Below, piece after piece: positions 25,488-35,565 of a stretch of 64,000 bases of DNA. The translations under genes were made by a program, and so were the position numbers. The stretch covers positions 5,218 to 69,217 of the forward strand of contig CALCKF010000101.1 in NCBI GenBank assembly GCA_937966095.1. Reading direction: 5' to 3'. Position 1 is the first letter of the stretch. Every line of letters begins with the position of its first letter. The stretch comes from an uncultured Eubacterium sp. Its GTDB lineage: Bacteria > Bacillota > Clostridia > Peptostreptococcales > Anaerovoracaceae. The notes under the pieces are model-generated. The model did not search any database and was not told where the DNA came from. It saw only the letters and a program-made list of their open reading frames with translations.

Positions 25488-28400
25488 TTACCTATCTTCC
25501 TTTATAAATTCAGACAAAGCATTGTAATTCATCGTATCAGCCGCATATCCACTGTTTTTATTATTGTTTTGTAACGATTTATTAATAATAGACGTAATAT
25601 CATAATTTTCCCGCCAAAATACCGTTCTGTATATATCAGGAATCCCATCATAATAATTGCTCTTTTCACCTTCTACGAAAACATCCCCATTAAAGTATGA
25701 ACTCTTTGTTACAAAATCCGAATCGGTATATTTAAAACAATTAATCATATCTTCCAGATAGAATTCGCCGTAATGATGATCCTTATTGAAATACGTTACC
25801 ATATCTACAGAGTTTAATATATCTTCTGTAACCTCCTTTAATCTCAACACTTTTTTATTCGCGTATGATTGTCTTTCAAAATTATCTACATTATTTTTAT
25901 TTTTATCGTCAACTATAACAAGAACTGATTTGTCAAGATTTTGCTTCAAATTACTAAGGCCTATTTTTTCGAGAATATAATTAAATCTATGATACACGGT
26001 TGCAGATCCGTACATTTTTCTTATACCCTCAAGCTGAAGTTCATACTCTTTATAAGGCGATAGTCTGTCAAAAGTTTCTTTAATTAAATAAGGAAAAAAT
26101 TCAATAAATACATTGGGAAACATATTCTTCATTCCTATATTGAAATTGGAAATAATAAGACTTCCACATGCCTGAAGTTCATATACTCTGCTTGAAAACA
26201 TACTTTTACTATATTTACTTGAATTTATGTTTATGGCCCATTTAAACAATTTATGTACTTTCATCAATATTGTATGATCAATTGAGGGATACACATAGTC
26301 ATCATATCTAACAGGATATTTATATGCATCATTATCATGATAAAAATTCCTGTCAAAAATTTTAAGTTCTTTATCCGATGCTATTACCCCGTCAAGCAGT
26401 ATTGACATATCAACATTTCTTTCCGGGTATTTATTTGCATATCCCCATGTTCCGGCAAATATAACTTCGTCTCTCATATATTTTTCAAATCCTATTGGAT
26501 TATGTATCAATGGATTTATTGCAAACGGCAAAACAAAAACATTTGGATTTCCTGTATCTTCAATATATTTGTGAACACAATCAACATCACTTGTAAAAAT
26601 ATAATCACATTCCTTTGCTATATATAAGAAAACATTATAGTTCCCAGGATCTTCTTTAGAATAAAAGACTATTTTAGCCCCCTTATTTCTGTGGTATTCG
26701 ATTATATCAAACAAATTATCTTTAACCCCACCTGTTTCTTTCGGTCTGCCTAAACCGGTCCAATCATCATTTATACCGTGCCATGTTGAAACAATAAATA
26801 ATACATCAATATCAGCCTTATAATTCTTGGGACTGAAATATATGACTTCCGCAACATCTCCATAAGTTTCAAGTTGAAATTCATCGGCAATAATGCCCAT
26901 TCGAACACTATTACGCTTAAAATATCTGCTACCGTTACTGTCAGGAATTTCTTCTGCCAGTTTTATCAACTCATCTATATATGCCTCCTTTTCACGCAAT
27001 CGCATTGTATTTGCGGAACATATATTACCTTCAATTGTCATGCTGTCATCTACCGGATTTTTATTTATTTTACTTTTTACATAATTATAAAGCCTTACTT
27101 CAAATAATTTTTCATACGCTGCATTCTTTCTTTTTGCCTTATACAATAAAGTATTATACAACTCCTTTTCTTTTGCCAATCTGTTTCTTATCTTATTTGT
27201 TTTTTCCAGTTTTGTTTTATAGAATTCAATTTGCTCTGATAATTCTTCAATAATAGGGTCATAATCAATTATCTTATTATTTAATTCTTTTATTTCTCCA
27301 TCTTTAAATGTGTTTTCTTCAGTAAGTTGACAAACTTGATTTGAATATAGAGTTACCTGTTCTGTTAACTTTTCTATTTCTATATTGTCATATGCTTTTT
27401 TCTGTAAAATTTTCTCATTAACATCAAGTGCTTCTTTTAATTCTATTTTAAGTTGATTTATTTCATCATTCTTATCAGTACATTCACATAATTTTTCTTC
27501 ATTTTCAGCTTTAATATTTTCGATAACATTTTGTAACTCAATTAATTTTTTTTCATTTCCTTCAAGCTCTTGTTCAGCTTTTTCTTTATCTGCAATTATT
27601 ATCGCGATCTCTTTTCGCAGATTTTCTTTTTCATTTTCGGTTTCGTTTATAATTTCCCTGTTTTTTTCAATTTCTTTTAATAATTTGCTATTTACCTCTT
27701 TCAATTCTTTTTCATATTCTTTTTCTTTAAAATTGTTTTCTATTTGAAGCAGTTTAACATCACTTCTGGCTTTATAAAGCTCCTCTATAAGATTTATAAT
27801 TTCCTCATTAACATCTTTATTACTTAATGATTCTTTCAAAAACATATCAATTTCTTCCAACTTTTGTGATAGTCTTTCATTATTGACACTTTCAATGTTT
27901 GTTATTTTATTTATACCATTCATATTTTTCAATGCTGCCAGCTCCTTGTTCAATCTTTCAATTTTACTTTTATGTGCTTCTATTTGTTTCTGTTTTTCAG
28001 AATCTATATAGAAAAAATTATTTTCTAATTTTTTCAACAGTTTATCGTCTATGATCACATTATCTTCCTTGCTATTGTTGTCAGCTACAAATCCTATCCA
28101 GCCTCCTAAAAAACACACCTCCGCAACTTTAATTCGTTTATTTATTTGATTAAATAGTTCAAGAAAATAATATGTCCTCTTATGATCCGGAAATGGATTT
28201 ATCCCGAATGGAACCGTTATAATAATACGTCCATTATTATTTAACAATTCTATTGCTTTATCTATAAATTCTTCCGGATTAAAAACATGTTCAAGTATTT
28301 CACCCATAATTACAGTATCAAATTTTTTATTAAATTCATATTGGAGGAAGTCTCCTTGTATAAAATTTACATTAGAAATAACTCTTTTATCTTCTTCCTT

Positions 28401-28646
28401 TTTTAAATTATCAGCATATTTTATACTTTCCTCTGCTATATCTATTCCAGTTACACGTTTATTTCCTATACCTAACAATATTGACACTATTCCTTGTGAA
28501 CAGCCAACATCTAAAACATCTTGTCCATTCACCTGTTCACAAATCCAATTAATACGTTTCTTTGCTTTTTCTTGTGATATATAACCTAAGTCCCCGTTAT
28601 AGCCCTGGCTTATTCTATCTAAATTACCTTTAGTTTTAACATCCAT
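25488..28646 (-). CDS. SAM methyltransferase - long coiled coil - CgeB-like glycosyltransferase
   Basis: A 1052-residue fusion. Residues 1-205 are a class I methyltransferase (DVLDVGCSQG near 44-52, IMGEILEHV). Residues about 215-520 are an almost continuous Lys/Glu/Leu coiled coil. Residues 585-950 are a CgeB-type glycosyltransferase (KVHKLFKWAININSSKYSKS, VYELQACGSLIISN), followed by a tail shared with the next glycosyltransferase. The ATG at 28646 is preferred over a start 19 codons upstream because GGGGA lies eight bases before it and it clears the Wzt stop by 16 bases. Its build recalls WbdD, which caps and measures O-polysaccharide before Wzm/Wzt export. A capping/ruler role is inferred. 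Confidence 0.85.
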   Translation of the reverse strand: MDVKTKGNLDRISQGYNGDLGYISQEKAKKRINWICEQVNGQDVLDVGCSQGIVSILLGIGNKRVTGIDIAEESIKYADNLKKEEDKRVISNVNFIQGDFLQYEFNKKFDTVIMGEILEHVFNPEEFIDKAIELLNNNGRIIITVPFGINPFPDHKRTYYFLELFNQINKRIKVAEVCFLGGWIGFVADNNSKEDNVIIDDKLLKKLENNFFYIDSEKQKQIEAHKSKIERLNKELAALKNMNGINKITNIESVNNERLSQKLEEIDMFLKESLSNKDVNEEIINLIEELYKARSDVKLLQIENNFKEKEYEKELKEVNSKLLKEIEKNREIINETENEKENLRKEIAIIIADKEKAEQELEGNEKKLIELQNVIENIKAENEEKLCECTDKNDEINQLKIELKEALDVNEKILQKKAYDNIEIEKLTEQVTLYSNQVCQLTEENTFKDGEIKELNNKIIDYDPIIEELSEQIEFYKTKLEKTNKIRNRLAKEKELYNTLLYKAKRKNAAYEKLFEVRLYNYVKSKINKNPVDDSMTIEGNICSANTMRLREKEAYIDELIKLAEEIPDSNGSRYFKRNSVRMGIIADEFQLETYGDVAEVIYFSPKNYKADIDVLFIVSTWHGINDDWTGLGRPKETGGVKDNLFDIIEYHRNKGAKIVFYSKEDPGNYNVFLYIAKECDYIFTSDVDCVHKYIEDTGNPNVFVLPFAINPLIHNPIGFEKYMRDEVIFAGTWGYANKYPERNVDMSILLDGVIASDKELKIFDRNFYHDNDAYKYPVRYDDYVYPSIDHTILMKVHKLFKWAININSSKYSKSMFSSRVYELQACGSLIISNFNIGMKNMFPNVFIEFFPYLIKETFDRLSPYKEYELQLEGIRKMYGSATVYHRFNYILEKIGLSNLKQNLDKSVLVIVDDKNKNNVDNFERQSYANKKVLRLKEVTEDILNSVDMVTYFNKDHHYGEFYLEDMINCFKYTDSDFVTKSSYFNGDVFVEGEKSNYYDGIPDIYRTVFWRENYDITSIINKSLQNNNKNSGYAADTMNYNALSEFIKEDR

Positions 28647-28662
28647 AATGATATTCCCCATA

Positions 28663-29412
28663 TTAGCCAACCATAAACTTCTTATATGCATCCAAAACTT
28701 CATCTGTATCCCCGAACATCTTCGCTTCGCCCTGATGCAGCCACAAAATCCTGCTGCACAGTCCCCTGAGACTTTCTGTGGTATGATTAACTATTACAAC
28801 ACTCCTGTTTTCATCCTTTATCATACTCATCATTTTTTCATAGCTTTTCTTTCTGAATCTCATATCACCTACGCTTAACACCTCATCAATAAGCAATATT
28901 TCAGGTGTGAGCACTGAGCTTATCGAAAATGCCAGCTTAGAATACATACCGCTGGAATATGTTTTTACCGGTTTATAGATAAAATCTCCCAGTTCCGAAA
29001 ATTCTATGATTTCTTCAAGTACAGCCTTTATCTCTTCCTTATTGAATCCCATCGCATATCCCGCCAGAAATATATTCTGATATCCTGACAATCTGGACTG
29101 AAATCCTGTTCCAAGTGACAGAAGAGAGCATCTGTCACTACGAACAAGTATCCTTCCGCCATCAACTCCATATACCCCCGCTATAGCTCCGAGAAGAGTA
29201 CTCTTTCCGGAACCGTTTTCTCCCACTATCCCTACCGTTTCGCCTTTTTTCACTTCAAACGAAACATTTTTCACAGCCTGAAATGCAGTATTTGATGATA
29301 TTTTTTTATTCTTCGGTCTGAATAAATTTTTAAGAAAGATCCTGTAATTTACAGCACCTATTCCCCTGTATGCTATTGTAACATTCTTTACATCTATCGC
29401 TATATCATTCAT
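28663..29412 (-). CDS. Wzt/TagH-like ABC polysaccharide exporter ATPase
   Basis: A 249-residue nucleotide-binding protein with Walker A GENGSGKST (65-73), signature YSSGMYSKLAFS, Walker B ILLIDEVLSVGD and the switch His in VNHT. The extended N-terminal loop before the first strand pair (RIFLKNLFRPKNKK) is typical of polysaccharide exporters. It lacks the C-terminal carbohydrate-binding domain of longer Wzt proteins, so substrate recognition must lie elsewhere. It overlaps its permease gene by one base (shared junction at 29412) and pairs with it for export of the lipid-linked glycopolymer. Confidence 0.93.
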   Translation of the reverse strand: MNDIAIDVKNVTIAYRGIGAVNYRIFLKNLFRPKNKKISSNTAFQAVKNVSFEVKKGETVGIVGENGSGKSTLLGAIAGVYGVDGGRILVRSDRCSLLSLGTGFQSRLSGYQNIFLAGYAMGFNKEEIKAVLEEIIEFSELGDFIYKPVKTYSSGMYSKLAFSISSVLTPEILLIDEVLSVGDMRFRKKSYEKMMSMIKDENRSVVIVNHTTESLRGLCSRILWLHQGEAKMFGDTDEVLDAYKKFMVG

Positions 29413-30188
29413 CAGAACGCCACCTTCATAAAATCCTTCTCTCCCTTATAAAGGAGCGAAACTCCTATAACACTGAGTATTATACCTATAACAAACCAAT
29501 AAAGTAACATAACATAATCTAAACCTATACCATACATCATAACGTTTCTGAACTGCATAATAATAAACCCTGTAGGGCATATCATACTATAAATACTTAA
29601 AAGGCTATCACTGAATCTGTCGACCGCATAAAATACCCCTGATAAGTAGAATAGAAACCTCATCATAACGGTTAATACATGACTCAAATCAGATACAAAA
29701 ACGCCTATATAGGCAAAAATAGAACCTATTCCAAATATCAAAACAAAATATACTACAAATATTGGTACAATCATAAATATATTAATGGTAAGAGGTATCT
29801 GAAGAACAATTATTGATATCAAACATATAAATAGACTTATGAACATCTTTATCATATTTTCAAACTGCCGCATAAGTACCAATATGAATTTTGGTATATA
29901 TGCTTTTTTGGTCACTGCAGAGTAGGAGTTTATTATACCAACACAGCTCTCTACTGTTGAACCAAAAAAATTCCATATGGTTATTCCCATAAATACAAAT
30001 AATGGAAAATTATCCACATGATATTGAAATACATACATAGCAACAAATGTATACACCAACATGAAAAGAAGCGGATCCAATATCCACCACATCCAGCCAA
30101 GATATGATCCTGCCACCTGTGACTTCAGCTCTGAAGCAGCCGAATACATAGCATATTTATAGTATCTATTCAAATCTCTCAAAAACAT
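29412..30188 (-). CDS. Wzm/TagG-like ABC-2 polysaccharide export permease
   Basis: A 258-residue, six-helix ABC-2 permease. The N-terminal amphipathic stretch (LNRYYKYAMYSAASELKSQVAGSYLGWMWW) and the PTGFIIMQFRNVMMYG periplasmic re-entrant loop are typical of Wzm/TagG. It forms the transmembrane channel with the ATPase gene at 28663 and exports undecaprenyl-linked polymer. It overlaps both the ATPase and upstream glycosyltransferase genes by a single base, indicating translational coupling. Confidence 0.93.
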   Translation of the reverse strand: MFLRDLNRYYKYAMYSAASELKSQVAGSYLGWMWWILDPLLFMLVYTFVAMYVFQYHVDNFPLFVFMGITIWNFFGSTVESCVGIINSYSAVTKKAYIPKFILVLMRQFENMIKMFISLFICLISIIVLQIPLTINIFMIVPIFVVYFVLIFGIGSIFAYIGVFVSDLSHVLTVMMRFLFYLSGVFYAVDRFSDSLLSIYSMICPTGFIIMQFRNVMMYGIGLDYVMLLYWFVIGIILSVIGVSLLYKGEKDFMKVAF

Positions 30189-32689
30189 TAAATTATCTCC
30201 TTGATATAATTATGATAATCGCCTATCTTTTTCCCATATAAGTCAACAATATCCGATATTATTTCAATGCATTTATCTTTTTCATCTGCTGATGTATCTT
30301 TGAGTTTGTCTATATACCAGTTAATTACAAAAAAATCAAGTTTTCTGTTTATATATTCATCAAGCAAGCCATACTCCCGGAGCCTGTTTACCTGATAAGC
30401 CTCAAGGATAAGCGATTTGCGAAAGAATTCCGTACCTATGTCATTTATCGACGAATTCATCCTCTGCGCATAATATGTATGTATGGGCAGATTAATATAA
30501 TATACTTTGCCGGCATTTATCATCAATTCATGGAAGAACAATGTGTCTTCACCGAATGCTCCTTCCGGATTTTCTATCTTATTTTCAACAATTAGTTCTC
30601 TTTTCATCATACAGGCCTGTATGCTCTGGCTTCTGAACTTTTCTTCTACAAGAAGCTTCCTCGGCTCTTCTATAAGCTTGTCCTTGAACAGGTACCCTAT
30701 CCTCATCAGCTTATCGGCTGTCGCCCGCATATAGATGGCGCCGAAAGTCATATCTGCACCTGTTTCTATCAATTTTTCATACAATTTGGAATATCCGTCG
30801 TTAATTGCTTCGTTATCAGGGTCAAGGTATGTTATATATGGTTCGTCGGATATTTCAACTCCTTTATTTCTTGGCCTTGCAGCACTTCCGCTTCCACCGG
30901 TTTCAAAAAAATATGATGTGACATTGCTGTATCTTCGTTCAAGCTTATTTATGATTTTTATGGTATTTTCATCGTCAGATCCGTCATCTATCAGATATAT
31001 ATGCATAATATCAAATATACTGCTTCTCAGCAGACTCCTGAAGCATCTTCCCTCCAGATATTCACCGTTATTATACACAGGTACTATAACAGCAATTTTA
31101 CTGTCTGACTGTACAACATTTTGTATTTCATTGAGCTCGAATCCATCTATCCTGAAACCATTCCCTGTTATTTTCCCATGGTCGAGATCTGAAGATCTGT
31201 ATTTTGAAGATGTCATGACTGTTGCATATAAATCCTCTGATATATCGGTATATTCATATTCTTGATTTCGGATTGCTTTTTCCTTTGTCACGAACTCAAC
31301 ATCACAATATTTGAAAGCATTCAGCATATCTGTGAGATAATTGTCGCCGTATTCATATTTATCACTAAAAAATGCCACAAATCCATCGCTGTTTAACTCA
31401 TTATCATAATGAGACTCTGTAACAAGTTCCTTTGGTACATAAGTCTGATTTTCAAACATTCTGCATATGTTATCTGTTTTTTCTTTACACAGCACTGTCA
31501 CTTTTTTTTCAGGAAATTTATAATTTACTCCGCATTTTTCAAAAATATAATTCATCCTGTCAAAGACTGTTTTAGATGTCATTACATTTCTCAGATTTTC
31601 AACCTGCATCCTGTAAAGTTCCTCTTCGGGATATTTTCCCATGATTTCCTTTACTTCATCAGAATTATTTACAATAAATATTCCCGGGAAATTTTCTGAA
31701 ACAGCCAACGAATAATTTGACAGCATAAGACACCCTAATGCCTGAAGTTCATACACTCTCATAGCACACATGGTAGGGCTGTCCTGAACAGTATTGATAT
31801 TTACATTAAATCGAAAAAGTTTATGGACTTTCTGTAACAATGTATGGTCTATTGAAGGTATGGTGAATGATCTGTATCTCTTTGGAAATCTGTACCCCGG
31901 CAATCTGACATCAATATTTCTATCGGCTATTACAAGATTCTTTCCTGCGTCCAGTATTCCGTCAAAAATTAGTTTTATATCACGGCATCGATTTTTATAT
32001 CTGTCCATCCAGCTTCCGGCAAAAAATACAGATAAATAATCATATTGATCTGTCACTTCATATTTTTTATTAATACCTATAGGATTATGAAATATAGGAT
32101 TGACACCGTATTCAAGCAAAAATACATTGGTATTGCCTGTGTCTTTTTTATACCTTTCAATACAATCAGTATCGGAAGTAAATATGTAGTCGCATTCATT
32201 TGCAATCGGAAGATATCTGTCATAATTTGTGGGGTCTTCTATCGTCTGGAATATGGTGGTTATTTCTTTATTATTGGCATATTTAATCACGTCAGGAACA
32301 TCGCCATGCAATATATCACCATACCAGTCATTGTTGCACATGCCGCGCCAGCAACTGACATACATGACGATATCAGGTTCGACATTATCGATTATCTCCT
32401 TATAATGATCATGGTTAATTATAATGAATCCTGCTGCATCTTTATAATAGTTATACATGAATTCATCGGTTATGATACCTACTTTCAAGAGGGCTTTGCT
32501 ATAATACGCACTTCCGTCAGAAGCACCGATATTCGCAGTTATACTTTCAAAATTCTCGATAAATTTACTGTTATTTAAAGAAATTTTACGCAAAGTAAAA
32601 CTGTTTTTAAAATTAGTGAACATTTGCCACGTCTTATTTAAAACTCTTCGCCAAGTAAGATGTTTCATCCTGATCAATAATTTTTTCAA
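30188..32689 (-). CDS. two-domain glycosyltransferase (CgeB-like plus GT2)
   Basis: An 833-residue cytosolic glycosyltransferase. Residues about 65-395 form a CgeB-type GT1 domain (DIVMYVSCWRG, FTSDTDCIERY, VYELQALGCLMLSN), and residues 530-790 form a GT2 family domain with IAVIVPVYNNGEY, LIDDGSDD and a DxD-like YLDPDNE. The middle segment (about 400-500) is shared with the C-terminal tail of the 25488 gene product. The TTG start has GGAGG six bases upstream. Two glycosyltransferase activities in one chain suit repeated addition of alternating sugars. It is translationally coupled to the permease. Confidence 0.9.
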   Translation of the reverse strand: MKKLLIRMKHLTWRRVLNKTWQMFTNFKNSFTLRKISLNNSKFIENFESITANIGASDGSAYYSKALLKVGIITDEFMYNYYKDAAGFIIINHDHYKEIIDNVEPDIVMYVSCWRGMCNNDWYGDILHGDVPDVIKYANNKEITTIFQTIEDPTNYDRYLPIANECDYIFTSDTDCIERYKKDTGNTNVFLLEYGVNPIFHNPIGINKKYEVTDQYDYLSVFFAGSWMDRYKNRCRDIKLIFDGILDAGKNLVIADRNIDVRLPGYRFPKRYRSFTIPSIDHTLLQKVHKLFRFNVNINTVQDSPTMCAMRVYELQALGCLMLSNYSLAVSENFPGIFIVNNSDEVKEIMGKYPEEELYRMQVENLRNVMTSKTVFDRMNYIFEKCGVNYKFPEKKVTVLCKEKTDNICRMFENQTYVPKELVTESHYDNELNSDGFVAFFSDKYEYGDNYLTDMLNAFKYCDVEFVTKEKAIRNQEYEYTDISEDLYATVMTSSKYRSSDLDHGKITGNGFRIDGFELNEIQNVVQSDSKIAVIVPVYNNGEYLEGRCFRSLLRSSIFDIMHIYLIDDGSDDENTIKIINKLERRYSNVTSYFFETGGSGSAARPRNKGVEISDEPYITYLDPDNEAINDGYSKLYEKLIETGADMTFGAIYMRATADKLMRIGYLFKDKLIEEPRKLLVEEKFRSQSIQACMMKRELIVENKIENPEGAFGEDTLFFHELMINAGKVYYINLPIHTYYAQRMNSSINDIGTEFFRKSLILEAYQVNRLREYGLLDEYINRKLDFFVINWYIDKLKDTSADEKDKCIEIISDIVDLYGKKIGDYHNYIKEII

Positions 32690-32707
32690 GATATGCCTCC
32701 GGATATT

Positions 32708-33895
32708 CTAAACGCACAGATGCGCAGTGTTCAATATTTCTTTTTCCCGCTCTATAAATTCTCTGTGCTTCTGAGCAACAACAATGAGATCAGAATCCTG
32801 TAATGCTTCGTTCAAAGATATCATTTCTATACCTTCTAAAACATCTATGCCGGCATTCGGATCACATCCTCTGACTTTATAGCCTTTATCTTTTAGATTT
32901 TTTGCAAGATCAACAGATGGACTCTCCCTGAAATCATCAATATCAGGTTTGTAGCTCATTCCCAGTATCGTAATTTTTTTCCTTTTATTTTTTTCTAAAA
33001 TTTTTTCAACTTTCTCTGCTATATATGAAGGCTTCATGTTATTTACTTTTCTTGCGATACCGATAAGTTTTGCTTCTTCTTTAAATGCATCGATGATAAA
33101 ATACGGATCAACGGCAAGACAATGTCCTCCCACTCCTACTCCCGGCGAAAGAATGTTGACTCTAGGATGCTTGTTTGCAAGAGAAATCAAGTCTTTAACG
33201 TTGATATCAAGTTTATCGCATATGATTGAGAGTTCATTTGCAAATGCTATGTTAACATCACGATATGAATTTTCTACAAGCTTGCACATTTCGGCAGTGA
33301 TATCATCCGTAAGATAAACTTTGCCGCCTTTTAAAAATGTTTCATATAAGGCCTGTGCTCTTATGGCAGATTCCTCTCTTTCCGCGCCTATTATCCTGTC
33401 GTTATGCTCCATCTCATACATTATATTGCCCGGCAATACCCGTTCCGGACAATGAACTGTATAAAATTCTTCTCTGGCAAGTCCACTTTTTTTCTCAAGT
33501 ATATCTGTCATTTTCCTTGTTGCTGTAGGGGGAACCGTGGATTCCAAAATAACAAGATCATCTTTTTTAAGCTTTTCAGCAACCAAATTTGCGGCACTTT
33601 CAACGTATGACAGATCCGCCTTTTTTTCGTTACATTCCTCCTCAAATGGTGTAGGTACCGAAATTATATACGCATCACTTTCCTGCAAAGAATCGTATAC
33701 TTTAAATTTTTCGGTTTTCAGCACTGTTTCAAATACATCCTGCAGTCCTTTTTCCACTATATGTATATGTCCTTCATTAAGCTTCTTTACTACTTCTCGA
33801 GATATGTCAAAACCTTTCACATCATGTCCGTTTAAAGCAAGTATTATTGCTGTAGGTAATCCTATATATCCTAATCCGATTACACTGATATTCAT
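32708..33895 (-). CDS. wecC: UDP-N-acetyl-D-mannosamine dehydrogenase
   Basis: A 395-residue UDP-sugar dehydrogenase. Rossmann motif VIGLGYIGLPTAI (4-16), substrate/NAD contact ESTVPPTATR, the central helix and catalytic region with GVGVGGHCLAVDPYF (catalytic Cys in GGHC near 250), and a C-terminal NAD/UDP domain with GMSYKPDIDDFRESPS. The combination points to WecC, which oxidises UDP-ManNAc to UDP-ManNAcA in two NAD steps. It would work with WecB at 20452 of the same operon. The C-terminus (HREFIEREKEILNTAHLCV) is slightly short for the family, but the domain is otherwise complete. Confidence 0.92.
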   Translation of the reverse strand: MNISVIGLGYIGLPTAIILALNGHDVKGFDISREVVKKLNEGHIHIVEKGLQDVFETVLKTEKFKVYDSLQESDAYIISVPTPFEEECNEKKADLSYVESAANLVAEKLKKDDLVILESTVPPTATRKMTDILEKKSGLAREEFYTVHCPERVLPGNIMYEMEHNDRIIGAEREESAIRAQALYETFLKGGKVYLTDDITAEMCKLVENSYRDVNIAFANELSIICDKLDINVKDLISLANKHPRVNILSPGVGVGGHCLAVDPYFIIDAFKEEAKLIGIARKVNNMKPSYIAEKVEKILEKNKRKKITILGMSYKPDIDDFRESPSVDLAKNLKDKGYKVRGCDPNAGIDVLEGIEMISLNEALQDSDLIVVAQKHREFIEREKEILNTAHLCV

Positions 33896-33934
33896 TTTCT
33901 CCTTCTTTTCTCCTTCTTCTTCGTATATTTTGCT

Positions 33935-34660
33935 TTATGATGCTCGTCTGTTTATTAATAAAAACTTTATTATTTCTTTTATATGTACTATCCTTTTAGG
34001 TTGAAATATTATCCTGTACAGCCACTCCATATCAAGACGTATTATCCATTTTGGAGCTCTTTTTACTTTGCCGGATATAACATCTACTGAACCGCCTACA
34101 CCAAGAAAAAATTTTATATTTGGTAATAAGTTTCGATTTTCATCTATATATATTTCCTGCAAAGGGCTTCCACATGCCACAAACAAGATCTCTGCTCCGC
34201 TTTCATTAATACATCTGTTTATGTAATCATTGTCTTTCTCATATCCGTTCATGTAGCCTGCTATTTTTATACCTCTGAAGGTCCGTTTCAAATTCTTAAT
34301 GGCTTGTTTAAGATTTTCTGCAGAAGCTCCGTATATAAAAATAGGGATACCCGTTTCCGATGCTACTTTGCACATTTTATTCATCAGATCTATGCCTGTT
34401 ATCCTTTCACGAATAATCAGTTTTCTCTTTTTGGCAGTATATAATATGCCTACACCATCAGGAATCAATATATCTGCATTCAAAAGTATTTCTTTTACTT
34501 TTTTATCCTGATCTGCCAGCATAACTTTTAAAGGATTTATAGCGAAAACAACATTTTTAGTGTCCTTAGAAATGTCGTGCATTAATTTGACTATAAGATC
34601 TTCTAATGTGCCCGCATATATATCACATCCAAACATTGATACATATTTGACATCATCCAT
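33935..34660 (-). CDS. WecG/TagA/CpsF family glycosyltransferase
   Basis: A 241-residue GT26 enzyme: FAINPLKVMLADQD, ILIPDGVGILYTAK (catalytic Asp in PDG), RITGIDLM and VACGSPLQEIYI, with a C-terminal appendage that binds the membrane (MEWLYRIIFQPKRI). Family members transfer ManNAc or ManNAcA to GlcNAc-PP-undecaprenol, forming the linkage unit of wall polymers. Together with WecB and WecC it suggests a ManNAc- or ManNAcA-based linker. It overlaps the gene at 34653 by 8 bases. Confidence 0.93.
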   Translation of the reverse strand: MDDVKYVSMFGCDIYAGTLEDLIVKLMHDISKDTKNVVFAINPLKVMLADQDKKVKEILLNADILIPDGVGILYTAKKRKLIIRERITGIDLMNKMCKVASETGIPIFIYGASAENLKQAIKNLKRTFRGIKIAGYMNGYEKDNDYINRCINESGAEILFVACGSPLQEIYIDENRNLLPNIKFFLGVGGSVDVISGKVKRAPKWIIRLDMEWLYRIIFQPKRIVHIKEIIKFLLINRRAS

Positions 34661-35555
34661 TTCCGATTCTCCTTCTTCTGTATTTATCTGCTATCCCTAT
34701 CATAGCAACAAATGTTTCTGAAAAATATTTTTGCCATTTTATGTATGAATATTCCCCACAAATTATATCGTTTACCAATTGTAAGAATGCTTTCTTAGAA
34801 CATAGATTTATACTTATAGGATTTCTTTCATATATATGATCCACCATATCATCTCTATATCCTCTTTTTACTTTTTTTATCCTACGTACTGTTTCCGGAT
34901 TTATATACAAGCCTTCATATTCACAGTTTAAATGTCTCAATGTAATTTCTCCTTTTATATATCTCAGAAAAGTACTGTAATATCCCAACCCACTTACATC
35001 AAAATATAAAGATGTGATATAGCTGTATATTGCGCGGAAGTCATAAGGCACGCGCTCATATAATTCTCCTACATTAAAAAAAATATCTCTAACTCCTATA
35101 TAATCCTCCATTTTCTTATACCATTTCAATTTATTCATAAGTATCGATATCATTGCGTATTCAAATTTAGGCTCTTCCTTTATCTTCCGTTTTGTTTTTA
35201 GATATTCAGTTATATTCACATAGGGTGTGGCAAATTCATAAAACTCAATTAAATCATTTTTGCTATCCAAAAAAGATTTTCCTTTTTCTGTGAGCTTTAT
35301 AATATCATCTGACAAAAGTTTCCTTCCTTTAGAGGTTGAAGCTATAAAAAAAGATTTGTCACGCTCTGCAAAACCTTTTTTTATCATTGAATTAAGCATT
35401 GATTTTCTGTTGTTTAATTTTATGTCTTTGTCAAAATATATTTTTTCGCATAATGTTTTTTCTGAAATGTCACACTTTATATTATTTAAAAACACTATTT
35501 CAAAATATTCTCTCAATAATGTTTCTTTTCTTTTTTTTTCGGCAAATGAATACAT
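34653..35555 (-). CDS. unrecognised protein with N-terminal winged-helix-like region
   Basis: A 300-residue basic protein, not recognised. Residues about 10-100 have the helix pattern and basic turn of a winged helix (TLCEKIYFDKDIKLNNRKSMLNSMIKKGFAERD, then LTEKGKSFL). The rest is helical with Tyr-rich segments (DFRAIYSYITSLYFDVSGLGYYSTFL). No membrane segment or signal peptide. It overlaps wecG by 8 bases and follows the cadherin-like gene by 10, so it is certainly co-expressed. It could regulate the operon or couple to the glycan machinery; nothing visible decides. Confidence 0.55.
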   Translation of the reverse strand: MYSFAEKKRKETLLREYFEIVFLNNIKCDISEKTLCEKIYFDKDIKLNNRKSMLNSMIKKGFAERDKSFFIASTSKGRKLLSDDIIKLTEKGKSFLDSKNDLIEFYEFATPYVNITEYLKTKRKIKEEPKFEYAMISILMNKLKWYKKMEDYIGVRDIFFNVGELYERVPYDFRAIYSYITSLYFDVSGLGYYSTFLRYIKGEITLRHLNCEYEGLYINPETVRRIKKVKRGYRDDMVDHIYERNPISINLCSKKAFLQLVNDIICGEYSYIKWQKYFSETFVAMIGIADKYRRRRIGNG

Positions 35556-35565
35556 TTTAATCTCC

